From contig JBCBBT010000016.1 of the NCBI GenBank assembly GCA_038531315.1, positions 1-61,038 on the forward strand: DNA of 61,038 bases, read 5' to 3'. This document shows positions 1 to 8,357 of the stretch, in pieces. Below the pieces are notes generated by a model. The model was not told the origin of the DNA and ran no database searches. It saw nothing but the letters and a program-made list of their open reading frames with translations. Position 1 is the first letter of the stretch. Every line of letters begins with the position of its first letter. Position numbers and translations under genes: made by a program. This DNA comes from JAJFFW01 sp038531315. GTDB lineage: Bacteria; Pseudomonadota; Alphaproteobacteria; Caulobacterales; Parvularculaceae.

Positions 1-846
1 CGATCTCTCGAAGATGCACGGACGCGCGGTTTGCGGTTTGTGAAACGCCGGCCGGCTTTCCACCGTGCCGTCGGCGCGACAGATGACGACCTCGCCGGGC
101 TCGACGTCGCGGACGAATTTAGCCCCGATCAGATCGAGCGCGCAGGTCTCCGACGCAAGGATCGGATTGCCGTTGAGATCGCCAAGAATGAGCGGGCGAA
201 TGCCGACCGGATCGCGCGCGCCAATCAGCATGTCGGGCGTCAGGACGGTGAGCGCATAGGCGCCTTCGACTTGTTTTAAGCTGTCGATCACTTTGTCGAT
301 TGACGACAGGTGATGGGAGCGGGCGATCAGCTGGAGGAACAGCTCAGAATCGGACGTGGACTGAAAAATACAGCCATGCCGCACAAGCTCGGCCCGCAAG
401 GTGCGCGCGTTCGTCAGGTTGCCGTTATGGGCGATGGCGATGCCGCCGCGCGCAAGGTCGGCGTAAAGCGGCTGGACATTACGCAGGACCGTGTCGCCTT
501 GCGTTGAATAGCGCGTATGGCCGATGGCTGCGCCGCCGGGCAGGCGGTCGAGCGTCGGCTTGTCGGAGAAATGATCGGCGACCAGGCCAAGCTGTCGTTC
601 GGTGTGGAATCTGGCGTCGTCGTCGCAGGAGGCGATGCCGGCGGCTTCCTGTCCGCGATGTTGCAGCGCATGAAGGCCGAGCGCGGTGAGCGCCGCGGCG
701 TCCGGCGTGCCGATGACGCCAAATACGCCGCATTCTTCGTTGAGGGCGCGCGTTGCTTGAAAGCCGTCACAATGATGACGATGGGGCCGGCGGGCGCGCG
801 CAAGACGCGCGGCGGTTTCGCGGCGGAATTGGTCGCTAACGGTCAC
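1..846 (-). CDS. purF: Amidophosphoribosyltransferase, 3' end cut by window edge
   Basis: First committed step of purine synthesis: transfers glutamine-derived ammonia to PRPP in the cytoplasm. The 282 visible codons cover the N-terminal class II glutamine amidotransferase domain. The stretch LNEECGVFGVIG places the nucleophile Cys at residue 39, and HALQHRGQEAAG, GHTRYSTQG and AHNGNLTN follow. The phosphoribosyltransferase half lies beyond the window. The only usable start in this frame is a GTG at 846, which overlaps the cvpA stop by 11 bases. That gives a propeptide of about 38 residues, longer than the roughly 11 of Bacillus PurF. The cvpA-purF order is the usual one. Identity is near certain; the start is likely. 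Confidence 0.93.
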   Translation of the reverse strand, partial: MTVSDQFRRETAARLARARRPHRHHCDGFQATRALNEECGVFGVIGTPDAAALTALGLHALQHRGQEAAGIASCDDDARFHTERQLGLVADHFSDKPTLDRLPGGAAIGHTRYSTQGDTVLRNVQPLYADLARGGIAIAHNGNLTNARTLRAELVRHGCIFQSTSDSELFLQLIARSHHLSSIDKVIDSLKQVEGAYALTVLTPDMLIGARDPVGIRPLILGDLNGNPILASETCALDLIGAKFVRDVEPGEVVICRADGTVESRPAFHKPQTARPCIFERS

Positions 847-1597
847 GGGCTTTCGGGTCCGCATCGCCGCTGCGCACGCCGTCGCTCAAAAGGGCTGCAA
901 TCGGATCGTCGTCGGCTTTGGCGCCGCCCGCCGTTTCGTTTTGATCGGCGGGCAGAACGGCGGAGGTTGTCGTCGTGGTCAGGATTTCGGCGAGCGCCGC
1001 GCGTTCGCCGCGCTTGTAGCCCTCGCTGGCGGCGTTCGCTTTGTCGGCTGTGTCAGCGGTTGCATATTGCAAGGCGCCAGCGGCGGCCTCGTCCTTAATT
1101 TCGTCCGGCGTGATAATGCGTTCGCTGTCATGAACCGGGGCGATGCTTTCGAAGAACCCGGCGGCGCTTTCCGCGACCGGCAGCATGAAGGCTTCCGTCA
1201 CCGCCTCGGGGCGCCGGTCTTCATCGAGATAATAGGCATAGCCGAGATAACCGAGACCGATCAGCGCGAGCCCGCGCACGAGTCCGAAGACGCCGCCGCC
1301 GATGCGGTCGATACGGATCATTTTATCATCGAGCGCCACGCGTTTCAGGCCGAAGTGTATGGCGGCGTAAAACGCGATAAAAAAGATCCCCATAAGGACG
1401 GCGGCGAGGCCGACCATGCCGAAGAAAGATCCCTTGAGACCGAGGACGCCGAGCAACGGGGTAAACGACCACCAGGCGACGAGCGCGCCGCCGCCGAGCG
1501 CGGCCAGAGTGCCGATTTCGCGGATTGCGCCTCTGATCGCGGCAAAGCCGATCGAGAGCGCCAGCACGCCCAGTAAGAGTAGGTCAAACCACGTCAT
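836..1597 (-). CDS. cvpA: CvpA family inner-membrane protein
   Basis: A 253-residue inner-membrane protein of the colicin V production family. Hydrophobic segments lie near residues 5-25, 30-50, 60-85 and 100-122. The family signature DRIGGGVFGLVRG is at about 98-110, and a long acidic, soluble C-terminal tail follows. The molecular role of CvpA is unsettled; it is linked to purF by operon structure and to envelope homeostasis. AGGTG lies 5 bases before the ATG. The start overlaps the preceding 98-codon gene by ATGA, and the stop overlaps the purF GTG, so translation of the chain is probably coupled. Confidence 0.9.
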   Translation of the reverse strand: MTWFDLLLLGVLALSIGFAAIRGAIREIGTLAALGGGALVAWWSFTPLLGVLGLKGSFFGMVGLAAVLMGIFFIAFYAAIHFGLKRVALDDKMIRIDRIGGGVFGLVRGLALIGLGYLGYAYYLDEDRRPEAVTEAFMLPVAESAAGFFESIAPVHDSERIITPDEIKDEAAAGALQYATADTADKANAASEGYKRGERAALAEILTTTTTSAVLPADQNETAGGAKADDDPIAALLSDGVRSGDADPKARDR

Positions 1598-1890
1598 AAC
1601 ACACCTGTCGCCGCAGCCATCTTGTCGCCGGTTAAAGCAATCATGAGGGCAATCATAAGGCCGCCCATTAGGACAACGATCGCAGCGTCGGCGGCGTCCC
1701 GCCAGCGCATGCTATCTGAGTCGATCCCCCGACCCATCTGGTATCGCCGATCACCGGCCGTCACAACCGCTTTCTTTGTCGCCCCGTTCGTCAGGAAGTT
1801 CGGGGGGAAGTTCGGGGCGCGGCGTCGGCCGCGCGCCATTCGGAGATCAACCGTCTCAACACGGGACTGACGAGGACAAATTGCACTCAT
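1594..1890 (-). CDS. Small membrane protein of unknown function between radA and cvpA
   Basis: A 98-codon gene that I do not recognise. Its ATG (1890) overlaps the radA stop as ATGA, with AAGGA about 10 bases upstream. Its stop overlaps the cvpA ATG, again as ATGA. The fit at both ends is the main evidence that it is real. The first 70 residues are basic and probably disordered. Residues about 60-80 (IVVLMGGLMIALMIALTG) form one transmembrane helix near the C-terminus, giving a tail-anchored or single-span topology. A later ATG at 1737 would give a 47-residue version holding only the helix but has no clear ribosome binding site. No function is proposed. Confidence 0.55.
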   Translation of the reverse strand: MSAICPRQSRVETVDLRMARGRRRAPNFPPNFLTNGATKKAVVTAGDRRYQMGRGIDSDSMRWRDAADAAIVVLMGGLMIALMIALTGDKMAAATGVL

Positions 1891-3263
1891 TCGGGGCGGT
1901 TCCTTTTGATCCAGCCGATCAGATCGCCGAGCGTATCCGCGGGCGCGCAATCGATTTCGGCGCCGGCCTCGTCGGCGTCCTTCCGGAAGGCCCCGAGCGC
2001 GCCCTTGAACCCGAGTTTTGCGGCTTCATTGAGGCGCGCCGCGGTCTGGTTCACCGGGCGCACGGCGCCGGACAGCGCGACCTCGCCGAAGACCGCCCAG
2101 TCGCGCGGCAACGGCGCATCGAAGAGCGATGAACAAAGCGCGGCGGCGGCGGCGAGGTCCGCCGCCGGCTCGCCAATCCGCATGCCGCCGGCGACATTCA
2201 AAAAGACATCGTGCCGGCCGAAATCGAGCCCGCACCGCGCATCGAGAACCGCCAGCAGCATCGAAAGGCGCGCGCTGTCCCAGCCGACTACGGCGCGGCG
2301 CGGGGCGGCGAGCGAGGACGCTGACACAAGCGCTTGAATTTCAACAAGAACAGGCCGGGTTCCTTCGACGCCGGCGAAGACAGCCGCGCCGGAGACCGGC
2401 TCGCCGGTCTCGGTCAGGAAAAGCTCCGACGGATTGGACACCTCGCGCAGGCCGGCGCCGGTCATTTCAAAAACGCCGATCTCGTGGGCGGCGCCGAAGC
2501 GGTTCTTGACGGCGCGCAACAGGCGGAAGGCGCGGCCCTGTTCGCTCTCGAAATACATCACCGCGTCGACCATGTGTTCGACGACGCGCGGCCCCGCGAT
2601 CTGGCCGTCTTTGGTGACGTGTCCGACGAGAAGGAGCACCGCGCCGGAAGACTTGGCGAAGCGGATCAGTTCCTGAGCGCAGGCGCGCACCTGCGTCACC
2701 GTGCCGGGCGCGGCGGGCAGCGCGTCGGACCAGAGCGTCTGGATCGAATCGATGATCACGACGTCGGGCTTGTCGGCCTTCAGCGTCGCGAGGATATCGC
2801 GCAACGCCGTCGCTGCGGCGAGCGCCACCGGCGCCTCGGTGAGGGCGAGACGCTCCGCGCGAAGACGGATCTGCGCCGTCGCCTCCTCGCCGGAAATGTA
2901 GGCGACGCGAGGCCCGCCTTTGGCGAGACCGCCGGCGATCTGAAGGAGCAAGGTCGATTTTCCGACGCCGGGGTCGCCGCCGATCAAAAGCGCCGAACCG
3001 GGCACGAGCCCGCCGCCGCATGCGCGGTCGAATTCGGCGTTGCCGGTCGCGTAGCGCGGCTGGCTTTCGGTATCGCCTTTAAGGGCAGTAAAATCGAGAA
3101 CCTTGCCTTTGCCGGGCTTGCCGGCGCCGAGCGAGCCGGGCGGGGCTTCGGTTTCTTCCGCCGCGATCGCGTTCCATTCGCCGCACGCCTCGCAGCGCCC
3201 GGCCCATTTGCCGTAGACCGCCCCGCAGGATTGGCAGACGAAGGTTTGGGCGGCGCGCGGCAA
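1887..3263 (-). CDS. radA: DNA repair protein RadA (Sms)
   Basis: A 458-residue cytoplasmic ATPase and DnaB-like branch-migration factor in recombinational repair. Domains in order: a four-Cys zinc finger (C10, C13, C24, C27), a RecA-type ATPase with Walker A GGDPGVGKST near 95-104, the RadA-specific KNRFG motif (LRAVKNRFGAAHEIG) near 250, and a C-terminal Lon-protease-like fold. Length is normal for the family. It leads a chain with the 98-residue protein, cvpA and purF, each overlapping the next. radA upstream of cvpA-purF is a familiar alphaproteobacterial arrangement. Confidence 0.96.
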   Translation of the reverse strand: MPRAAQTFVCQSCGAVYGKWAGRCEACGEWNAIAAEETEAPPGSLGAGKPGKGKVLDFTALKGDTESQPRYATGNAEFDRACGGGLVPGSALLIGGDPGVGKSTLLLQIAGGLAKGGPRVAYISGEEATAQIRLRAERLALTEAPVALAAATALRDILATLKADKPDVVIIDSIQTLWSDALPAAPGTVTQVRACAQELIRFAKSSGAVLLLVGHVTKDGQIAGPRVVEHMVDAVMYFESEQGRAFRLLRAVKNRFGAAHEIGVFEMTGAGLREVSNPSELFLTETGEPVSGAAVFAGVEGTRPVLVEIQALVSASSLAAPRRAVVGWDSARLSMLLAVLDARCGLDFGRHDVFLNVAGGMRIGEPAADLAAAAALCSSLFDAPLPRDWAVFGEVALSGAVRPVNQTAARLNEAAKLGFKGALGAFRKDADEAGAEIDCAPADTLGDLIGWIKRNRPE

Positions 3264-3341
3264 CGATGTTCTCCTAATGTTCTAGCCCGGGACTGTGCCA
3301 GCGTTTTCCGCATTGCGCAATCGGCGCGGCCGGAAAAAAGA

Positions 3342-3371
3342 AAAACCCCGGCGCGCAGGGCCCGGGGTTTT
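3342..3371 (-). terminator. Intrinsic terminator downstream of the VPLPA-CTERM gene
   Basis: A 10-bp stem AAAACCCCGG/CCGGGGTTTT with a 10-nt loop, flanked by A and T runs. It lies between the stop of the DUF4394-type gene (3436) and the start of radA (3263), so it probably ends the former transcript. The A-rich flank would make it work in both directions. Confidence 0.75.
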
Positions 3372-3435
3372 CCAGTGTCTGTCTTCGGTCCGACGTTACG
3401 TCAGTCCCGCGTCAAAGGCGCGCCGGCGAAGCGGT

Positions 3436-4401
3436 TTAGCGGCGCGCTTTTTTCCGCCCGCGCGCCGCGAAGCCGAAACCCGCCGCGCCAAGCAGAAAGA
3501 TCGGCGCAGCCGCCGGCAGCGGCACCGGCAGGTTGGCGATCGCAAGACCGCGCAAATTCCCGAGATCGGCGTTGAAACTGCCGATCAGGTCAAGCGCGCC
3601 GGAGGAGAGATCAACAAGGAAGAGGCTCGTCAGACCGCCCTGAAACAGCAACGCATAAGCGATGTTGTCGATCCCGTCGTTCGGATCGAGCGAGCCGTTC
3701 AGTTGGGCTTCGGTCTCGACCTGCAGGGTTAAGATGTCAAAGCCGCCATTCAGGCCGAAGAAGACGCGGTTCCCGTCCAGCGTCAGGTCTGCAACGCTCG
3801 TGATCGTACCGGCGTTGTTGGCGAGAATGCCGAGCGAGTCCGTTCCTGCATCGAGCACGAATTGGGTTGTCTCGGTCGCGCCGTCGAAATTATTCGTATA
3901 CGCATTACCAATGATGGCGGGATTGGCGCCTTCATTGGCGTCGCCCTCGACGTAAAAGAGGTCCGTCACGCGGACGGTGGCGCCGTTGTTCGGGTTGAAG
4001 ACGATGTTGTCGTCCTGCGCCGTTACCAACCGGGCCCGGTCGATCGTCGGATTGAAATCGAGATCGCCATTGTTGCTTTGCTGGACGCCGACCACGTCGC
4101 CGTCGTCAACACGGGTCGCAACGCCCGTGCGCGGATTGATGATGAAATACTCATCATTGGCGCTGTCGAACCCGTAAAGTTCGCCCGTCGCGGGGCGAAA
4201 ATCGATATGGTCGATGCGCGATGCGTCGCCGCTGACGGCGATGCTTGTCGTGGCCGATGGGTCGGTCGGATCGAAGACGATCAGGCTCGTCCCGTTGGCG
4301 TTGAGCGTAAAGCCCGTGAGCGTCGTTTCAACCGCCTGCGCGGCGCCCGCCGCATAGACGGAAACCAGAAGGCCGAAGCCTGCAAGAATAGACTTTTTCA
4401 T
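3436..4401 (-). CDS. DUF4394-type exported protein with VPLPA-CTERM sorting signal
   Basis: A 321-residue exported protein with an N-terminal signal peptide ending near AGAAQAVE. Repeated blocks such as GELYGFDSANDEYFIINPRTG are typical of DUF4394 beta-propeller-like proteins. The C-terminus has the short sorting signal VPLPAAAPIFLLGAAGFG followed by a basic tail (RGRKKARR), the variant used by exosortase systems to anchor proteins at the surface. No exosortase gene is in this window. The start at 4401 is chosen because GGGGAGAG lies 4 bases upstream; a start four codons earlier (4413) would fall within that site. A terminator follows at 3342-3371. Confidence 0.82.
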   Translation of the reverse strand: MKKSILAGFGLLVSVYAAGAAQAVETTLTGFTLNANGTSLIVFDPTDPSATTSIAVSGDASRIDHIDFRPATGELYGFDSANDEYFIINPRTGVATRVDDGDVVGVQQSNNGDLDFNPTIDRARLVTAQDDNIVFNPNNGATVRVTDLFYVEGDANEGANPAIIGNAYTNNFDGATETTQFVLDAGTDSLGILANNAGTITSVADLTLDGNRVFFGLNGGFDILTLQVETEAQLNGSLDPNDGIDNIAYALLFQGGLTSLFLVDLSSGALDLIGSFNADLGNLRGLAIANLPVPLPAAAPIFLLGAAGFGFAARGRKKARR

Positions 4402-4598
4402 AACTCTCCCCATGAATGAAAGGCGGCGTCGCCGCCTCTTTCACACTCTGTTTACTAACAATGGGGGCCGGACAATACAATTAGAAAGCGTGTGATCCAT
4501 CGATAATTCGCGCCCAATTTAGACGCCCTAAAAAGAGCGCCGGCAAAAGCGCAATCGCGCTGGGAATTGACGGCGGTTATGCGCGTCGAAGCGCGACT

Positions 4599-5528
4599 TC
4601 AGGCGGCGGATGCGGCGCGCAGGACCGGCCAGTAACCGTCCGCCACATGCATTTTTTCGGTGACGCCGCGTGCTTTGAGCGCCTCATGAATGCGCGCAAG
4701 GCGATAACAGGGCGCATACATGAAAAGGTGATGTTCGCTGTGATAGTGAACCCAATAAGGCGCAAGCAACAGCCGCTCGATGGCGTTGGCCCTGGTCGTG
4801 CGCGCAACTTTCCAGGGATCAGGCTCGTTGCCGACGCAGGCGTGTTCGCCGATATTGCGCAACCGCGTGACAAGCGGGTTCCATGTCGCAAGCGGAACAA
4901 GCCAGAGCGCGACATAAGCCCACCAATAGCCGGCGAGCGCGCAAAGCGCGAACAAAATGGCGTTCGCGGCGAGGAACTTGCCGTTGACGCCGGAAAAAAT
5001 CGGCCCGCTGTCGCGCGCAAACAAGGGCGCGATGCGCTGCTTGAAAAATGTCTGACCGGTCAAATCGCGGATGATCTTGCGGCGCAGGCTGGCCCGCGTG
5101 ACGGGAAATTTTTCAGACAGCACAAGGTCGGGGTCTTCCGCCTGCTGAGCATATTTGTGATGCTTCAGGTGATAGTCGCGATAGGCTTTGATATCGGCGC
5201 CGACAATTGTCCCGGTCAGGGCGCCGCCCAGAATATCGTTTAGGCGTTTGTTGCGGGCGAGGAGGCCGTGCGCGCCCTCATGCATGAGGATCGCAAGGCC
5301 GAGCTGGCGCGCGCCGATCACCATGACGGCGAGGACATAGGTGAACGGGTTCGGCCACACGATAAAAAGCGCTGCGGCGGCGACGATCAGCGCCCAGCAA
5401 TGGATGACCAGCATCACTCCCATCCCGGGAATCGGCGCGATCATGCGGGCCCAGTCGTCGCGGCCGAACAACGTTTGCGGCTTGATAAGAGGAACACTCG
5501 CCATGGGCTCAATATATGCCCGCGCCAT
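4599..5528 (-). CDS. Fatty acid desaturase family protein
   Basis: A 309-residue integral membrane di-iron enzyme. The three histidine boxes are HEGAH (about 84-88), HLKHH (about 120-124) and HSEHH (about 264-268), and hydrophobic segments lie near 35-75 and 190-225. The third box context, HYHSEHHLFMYAPCYRL, is that of acyl-lipid desaturases. Carotenoid ketolases share the fold, and the divergent carotenoid oxygenase next door keeps that possibility open. An alternative ATG at 5504 lies eight codons in; neither start has a strong ribosome binding site. The shared upstream region with the oxygenase contains four 12-bp tandem repeats. Confidence 0.85.
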   Translation of the reverse strand: MARAYIEPMASVPLIKPQTLFGRDDWARMIAPIPGMGVMLVIHCWALIVAAAALFIVWPNPFTYVLAVMVIGARQLGLAILMHEGAHGLLARNKRLNDILGGALTGTIVGADIKAYRDYHLKHHKYAQQAEDPDLVLSEKFPVTRASLRRKIIRDLTGQTFFKQRIAPLFARDSGPIFSGVNGKFLAANAILFALCALAGYWWAYVALWLVPLATWNPLVTRLRNIGEHACVGNEPDPWKVARTTRANAIERLLLAPYWVHYHSEHHLFMYAPCYRLARIHEALKARGVTEKMHVADGYWPVLRAASAA

Positions 5529-5565
5529 GGTTGCGCCAATATGAAGATGCAGAACAAAAGCACCG

Positions 5566-5613
5566 TCCGGTCAGGGGTCCGGTCAGGGGTCCGGTCTGGG
5601 GTCCGGTCTGGGG
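5566..5613. repeat. Four tandem copies of a 12-bp repeat in a divergent promoter region
   Basis: Four contiguous copies of TCCGGTCWGGGG: two with A then two with T at the variable base, followed by a partial ATCGGG. They lie 38 bases upstream of the desaturase start and 100 bases upstream of the carotenoid oxygenase start, so they could be operator-like iterons for either gene. They could equally be a slippage-prone minisatellite. Confidence 0.85.
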
Positions 5614-5712
5614 ATCGGGCCTTGCGGCCATATGCGCATCGCGATTTATGGGCGCCCGCCAGCGTGTTATGATGGCGTATTACCTCAAGGGTCGAACCGG
5701 AAGGAACCAACC

Positions 5713-7107
5713 ATGGGCGCAGCCGCGATCAATGATTTCAATCCCTATCTGAAAGGGCTTTATGCGCCGGTTCAGGACGAAATCGACGCGCAAGCGCTCC
5801 CCGTGATCGGCGAAATTCCGCGCGACCTCAACGGCGCTTATTTTCGCAACGGACCCAACCCGGCGGCGGCCCCGACGGGGATGCATCACTGGTTTGACGG
5901 CGAGGGGATGGTCCATGGCGTCTGGTTTGAAGACGGCAAGGCGCGCTACGCGAACCGGTATGTCGGCTCACAGGACAATCTCGCCGCGCGCAATAATGAA
6001 GCCGCGCTTGGCGGCATCTTCGAGCCGGCGCGCGCGGTCGAGGGACGCAGCGTCGTCTACAAGGATACGGCGAATACGGACATTATCGTTCACAATGGCC
6101 GGCTTTTGGCGCTCTGGTATATCTCGGGCCGCCCGGTGGCGATCGACGCCGACACGCTGGAGACCATTGGCGTTGACGACTTTCGCGGCGCCTATCAGGG
6201 CAATATTTCAGCCCACTCAAAAGTCGATCCTGCGACGGGGGAGCTCGTCTTCTTCGATTATGCGCTCTACGAGCCCTTGATGCGCGTCGGAACGGTCTCC
6301 GCTGACGGCGCGCTACAGCGTCTCCAGACGATTGACCTGCCGGGGCCGCGCCTTCCCCACGATATGGGGCTCACGGAGAATTACGCTATCCTGCACGATT
6401 TGCCGGTTGTCTTTACCGAACAGGCGATCGCCAACCGGCTGTGGCAGATCCATGTCGCCGACCAACCGACGCGGTTCGGCGTCGTACCCCGCGCCGGCGG
6501 CGATCCGACATGGTTCGATTTCCCGACCTCTTACATCTACCATGTGATCAACGCCTGGGAGGAGGGGGACGAAGTCGTCATGGCGGCCTGCAAGATGGTG
6601 CCGAACGGTTTTGATCCGGACCCTGATTACGGCCCCTACGCGCCGATGGTGACGGTGCTGGCCCTGAGGGCGCAGCCTTTTATCTGGCGCATGAATATGA
6701 AAACCGGGCAAGGGCGCGAGGAACAGATTGATGACGCGCTCAGCGAATTTCCTGTTGTCAATCTCGACTATACGGGACGCAAGTCGCGCCATTCCTATCA
6801 CGTGGTGATGGACGACCATGTCGAACAGCGTTTCGCGGCGTTGATGAAATACGATCTTTCAACCGGCGCAGCGACGCGGCACGTCTTCCCCGAAGGCGTC
6901 TTCGGCTCCGAGCCCGCGTTCGCGCCGCGCGACGGGGCCAAAGGCGAGGATGACGGCTATGTCGTCACGATTGTGTCCGACGCGGCGAGCGGCCAGTCGG
7001 AAGCGCTGGTTATCGATGCGCAAAATTTTGAGCGCCCGCCGCTTGCGCGCATCGCCCTGCCTCAACGCGCGCCGCTCGGCTTTCACGCAACGTGGAAAGC
7101 GGCCTAG
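5713..7107 (+). CDS. Carotenoid oxygenase (RPE65/CCD family)
   Basis: A 464-residue iron(II) dioxygenase that cleaves carotenoid or stilbene double bonds. The four iron-ligand histidines can be placed in the family motifs NISAHSKVDP, LPHDMGLTEN, SYIYHVINAWEEG and the C-terminal GFHATW. The N-terminus (DLNGAYFRNGPNP) is also typical. The start at 5713 is chosen because GGAAGGAACCAACC precedes it; an upstream in-frame ATG at 5632 would put the repeat-adjacent leader into the protein. The substrate is unknown. With carotenoid genes 16 kb away, an apocarotenoid or retinal-forming role is possible, and lignostilbene cleavage is the alternative. Confidence 0.92.
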   Translation: MGAAAINDFNPYLKGLYAPVQDEIDAQALPVIGEIPRDLNGAYFRNGPNPAAAPTGMHHWFDGEGMVHGVWFEDGKARYANRYVGSQDNLAARNNEAALGGIFEPARAVEGRSVVYKDTANTDIIVHNGRLLALWYISGRPVAIDADTLETIGVDDFRGAYQGNISAHSKVDPATGELVFFDYALYEPLMRVGTVSADGALQRLQTIDLPGPRLPHDMGLTENYAILHDLPVVFTEQAIANRLWQIHVADQPTRFGVVPRAGGDPTWFDFPTSYIYHVINAWEEGDEVVMAACKMVPNGFDPDPDYGPYAPMVTVLALRAQPFIWRMNMKTGQGREEQIDDALSEFPVVNLDYTGRKSRHSYHVVMDDHVEQRFAALMKYDLSTGAATRHVFPEGVFGSEPAFAPRDGAKGEDDGYVVTIVSDAASGQSEALVIDAQNFERPPLARIALPQRAPLGFHATWKAA

Positions 7108-7255
7108 CGCGTCGCTCGGGCGAGGTGCGACTTGTGACATAGCGCACTCGATTATTATTTAACGCCGGCCTTGCCGCTGTTTTCATGGCGCCGGCCGTTG
7201 CGCGCCGCCCGGCCGCCACCATGTCTTCCCCGTCATAGCAATAGGGGAGATATTC

Positions 7256-7828
7256 ATGACACAAACCCATCGTTCCGACCGCCTCGCTGGTCTTTGCAAA
7301 ACTGGCCTTCTGGCCTTCGCCGGCGCCGCCGCCCTTTGCGCGGGCTTTTCAACGTCGGCCCTGGCGCAGCGCTCGACGCCGGTCTCGGTTCAAAACGACG
7401 TCAATGTGACCTCAACGGTTCGCCGCATACCGGTCTATTGCAGGGAGCTTATCCTGTCGCCGGAAGACGAAGAAGTCGCGAGCTGCTTTCGCGCCGACAC
7501 CCGTCAGCAAGTCACGCCTGTGCCGGAAGGGTTCAATCTGGCGATTACGGACGTTTTGACCAACAGAAACTCGCTGACCGACGACGGCAGTTTTTTCGTG
7601 GCGATCGGCCGCGATACGCCGGCGGTTTTTCCCGGCGAGCCGCGGTTTGATTTTTCCGGCGACCAGACGATGAGCCCGTCATTGCACTTTAATTCGCCGG
7701 CGCTCGTCTTCCTGCCCGGTGAAGACATTAAATTGCTGCATGGCGAATTCGCCAATCAGGGCGGCACGACGGTTGATGTCTTTTTGTCCGGCTATATCGT
7801 CGTCCAGGAAGATCTCGGCCGCGAGTAA
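7256..7828 (+). CDS. Secreted protein of unknown function
   Basis: A 190-residue protein with a clear Sec signal peptide (hydrophobic core about 17-32, cleavage likely after ALAQ). The mature part has a pair of cysteines near residues 62 and 77 and a beta-rich character. I do not recognise a family. AGGGGAGA lies 7 bases before the ATG, and a strong terminator follows 40 bases after the stop, so it is probably monocistronic. Confidence 0.8.
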   Translation: MTQTHRSDRLAGLCKTGLLAFAGAAALCAGFSTSALAQRSTPVSVQNDVNVTSTVRRIPVYCRELILSPEDEEVASCFRADTRQQVTPVPEGFNLAITDVLTNRNSLTDDGSFFVAIGRDTPAVFPGEPRFDFSGDQTMSPSLHFNSPALVFLPGEDIKLLHGEFANQGGTTVDVFLSGYIVVQEDLGRE

Positions 7829-7868
7829 GCCGCGTCCTTACGGACGATCACAGCAGACGACCGAGAAA

Positions 7869-7896
7869 GACGCCGCCCTTAGCGGCGTCTTTTTTT
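7869..7896 (+). terminator. Intrinsic terminator
   Basis: Stem GACGCCGC/GCGGCGTC, extendable by three A-T pairs, with a 5-nt loop and a run of seven T. It ends the transcript of the secreted protein at 7256-7828. Confidence 0.92.
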
Positions 7897-8357
7897 CGCT
7901 CAGGGCGCAAAAAAGCCGTCCTCGCGCTGTTCACTGATTGCGATAACCAACTGATTTTCCGCGATATTCCGATGGCGACTATACAAAGTGTGGGAAACGT
8001 TTCCCCGCCCTTGTTCCGCGCCCGTATGATCACCCCCGTCCTTTCGCGATGCAGGGTTCATGGCGATGAAGCGTATTGAGCAGACACTTTGCGGAGGGAC
8101 GGCCGGGCGATGACGGGACGCTGTCGCGCGCATCGCCGGTCGTTTGACATCGTGAATAAGGTCTTCCGCGTCGGTCCGTATGCTGTCTGTCCGGGAGAGA
8201 GATTTTGTCGGCGTTATCACCAGCGCCGACAGATCACAGGAAACGCCCCCGTCGGGGGCGGCCGCACCCTTGCGCGCGCTGCTGACAGCGGCGCCGCCGG
8301 CCGCCCCTGACGGGTGGGCCGCGCCGTTGCGCCTCAATTTTGAACCGGAATTCGACG
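7897..8357. other. Convergent intergenic region without a supportable gene
   Basis: About 460 bases between two convergent genes. No reading frame here has both a ribosome binding site and protein-like composition. It holds a 17-base palindromic motif at 7990-8006, a hairpin with arms TGTCGGCG and CGCCGACA near 8204-8230, and a small GC-rich palindrome (GCCCCCG-T-CGGGGGC) near 8246-8261. The concentration of structure could reflect a non-coding RNA, but no known class was recognised. Confidence 0.5.
7990..8006 (+). promoter_or_regulatory. Palindromic operator-like site, copy 1
   Basis: GTGGGAAACGTTTCCCC with a perfect 14-bp palindrome GGGAAACGTTTCCC (7992-8005). A central CG in AAACGTTT is the hallmark of LacI-family operators. 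A near-identical copy (16 of 17 bases) lies at 42951-42967. No gene starts directly beside this copy. Confidence 0.5.

Noticed and set aside
5566..5613. Possible CRISPR array.
   Set aside because: The repeats are contiguous, only 12 bp long, without spacers, and no cas gene is present.
7900..8337. A 145-codon minus-strand frame in the convergent gap.
   Set aside because: No ribosome binding site, no protein-like composition, and it runs through the 7869-7896 terminator region and the palindromes.
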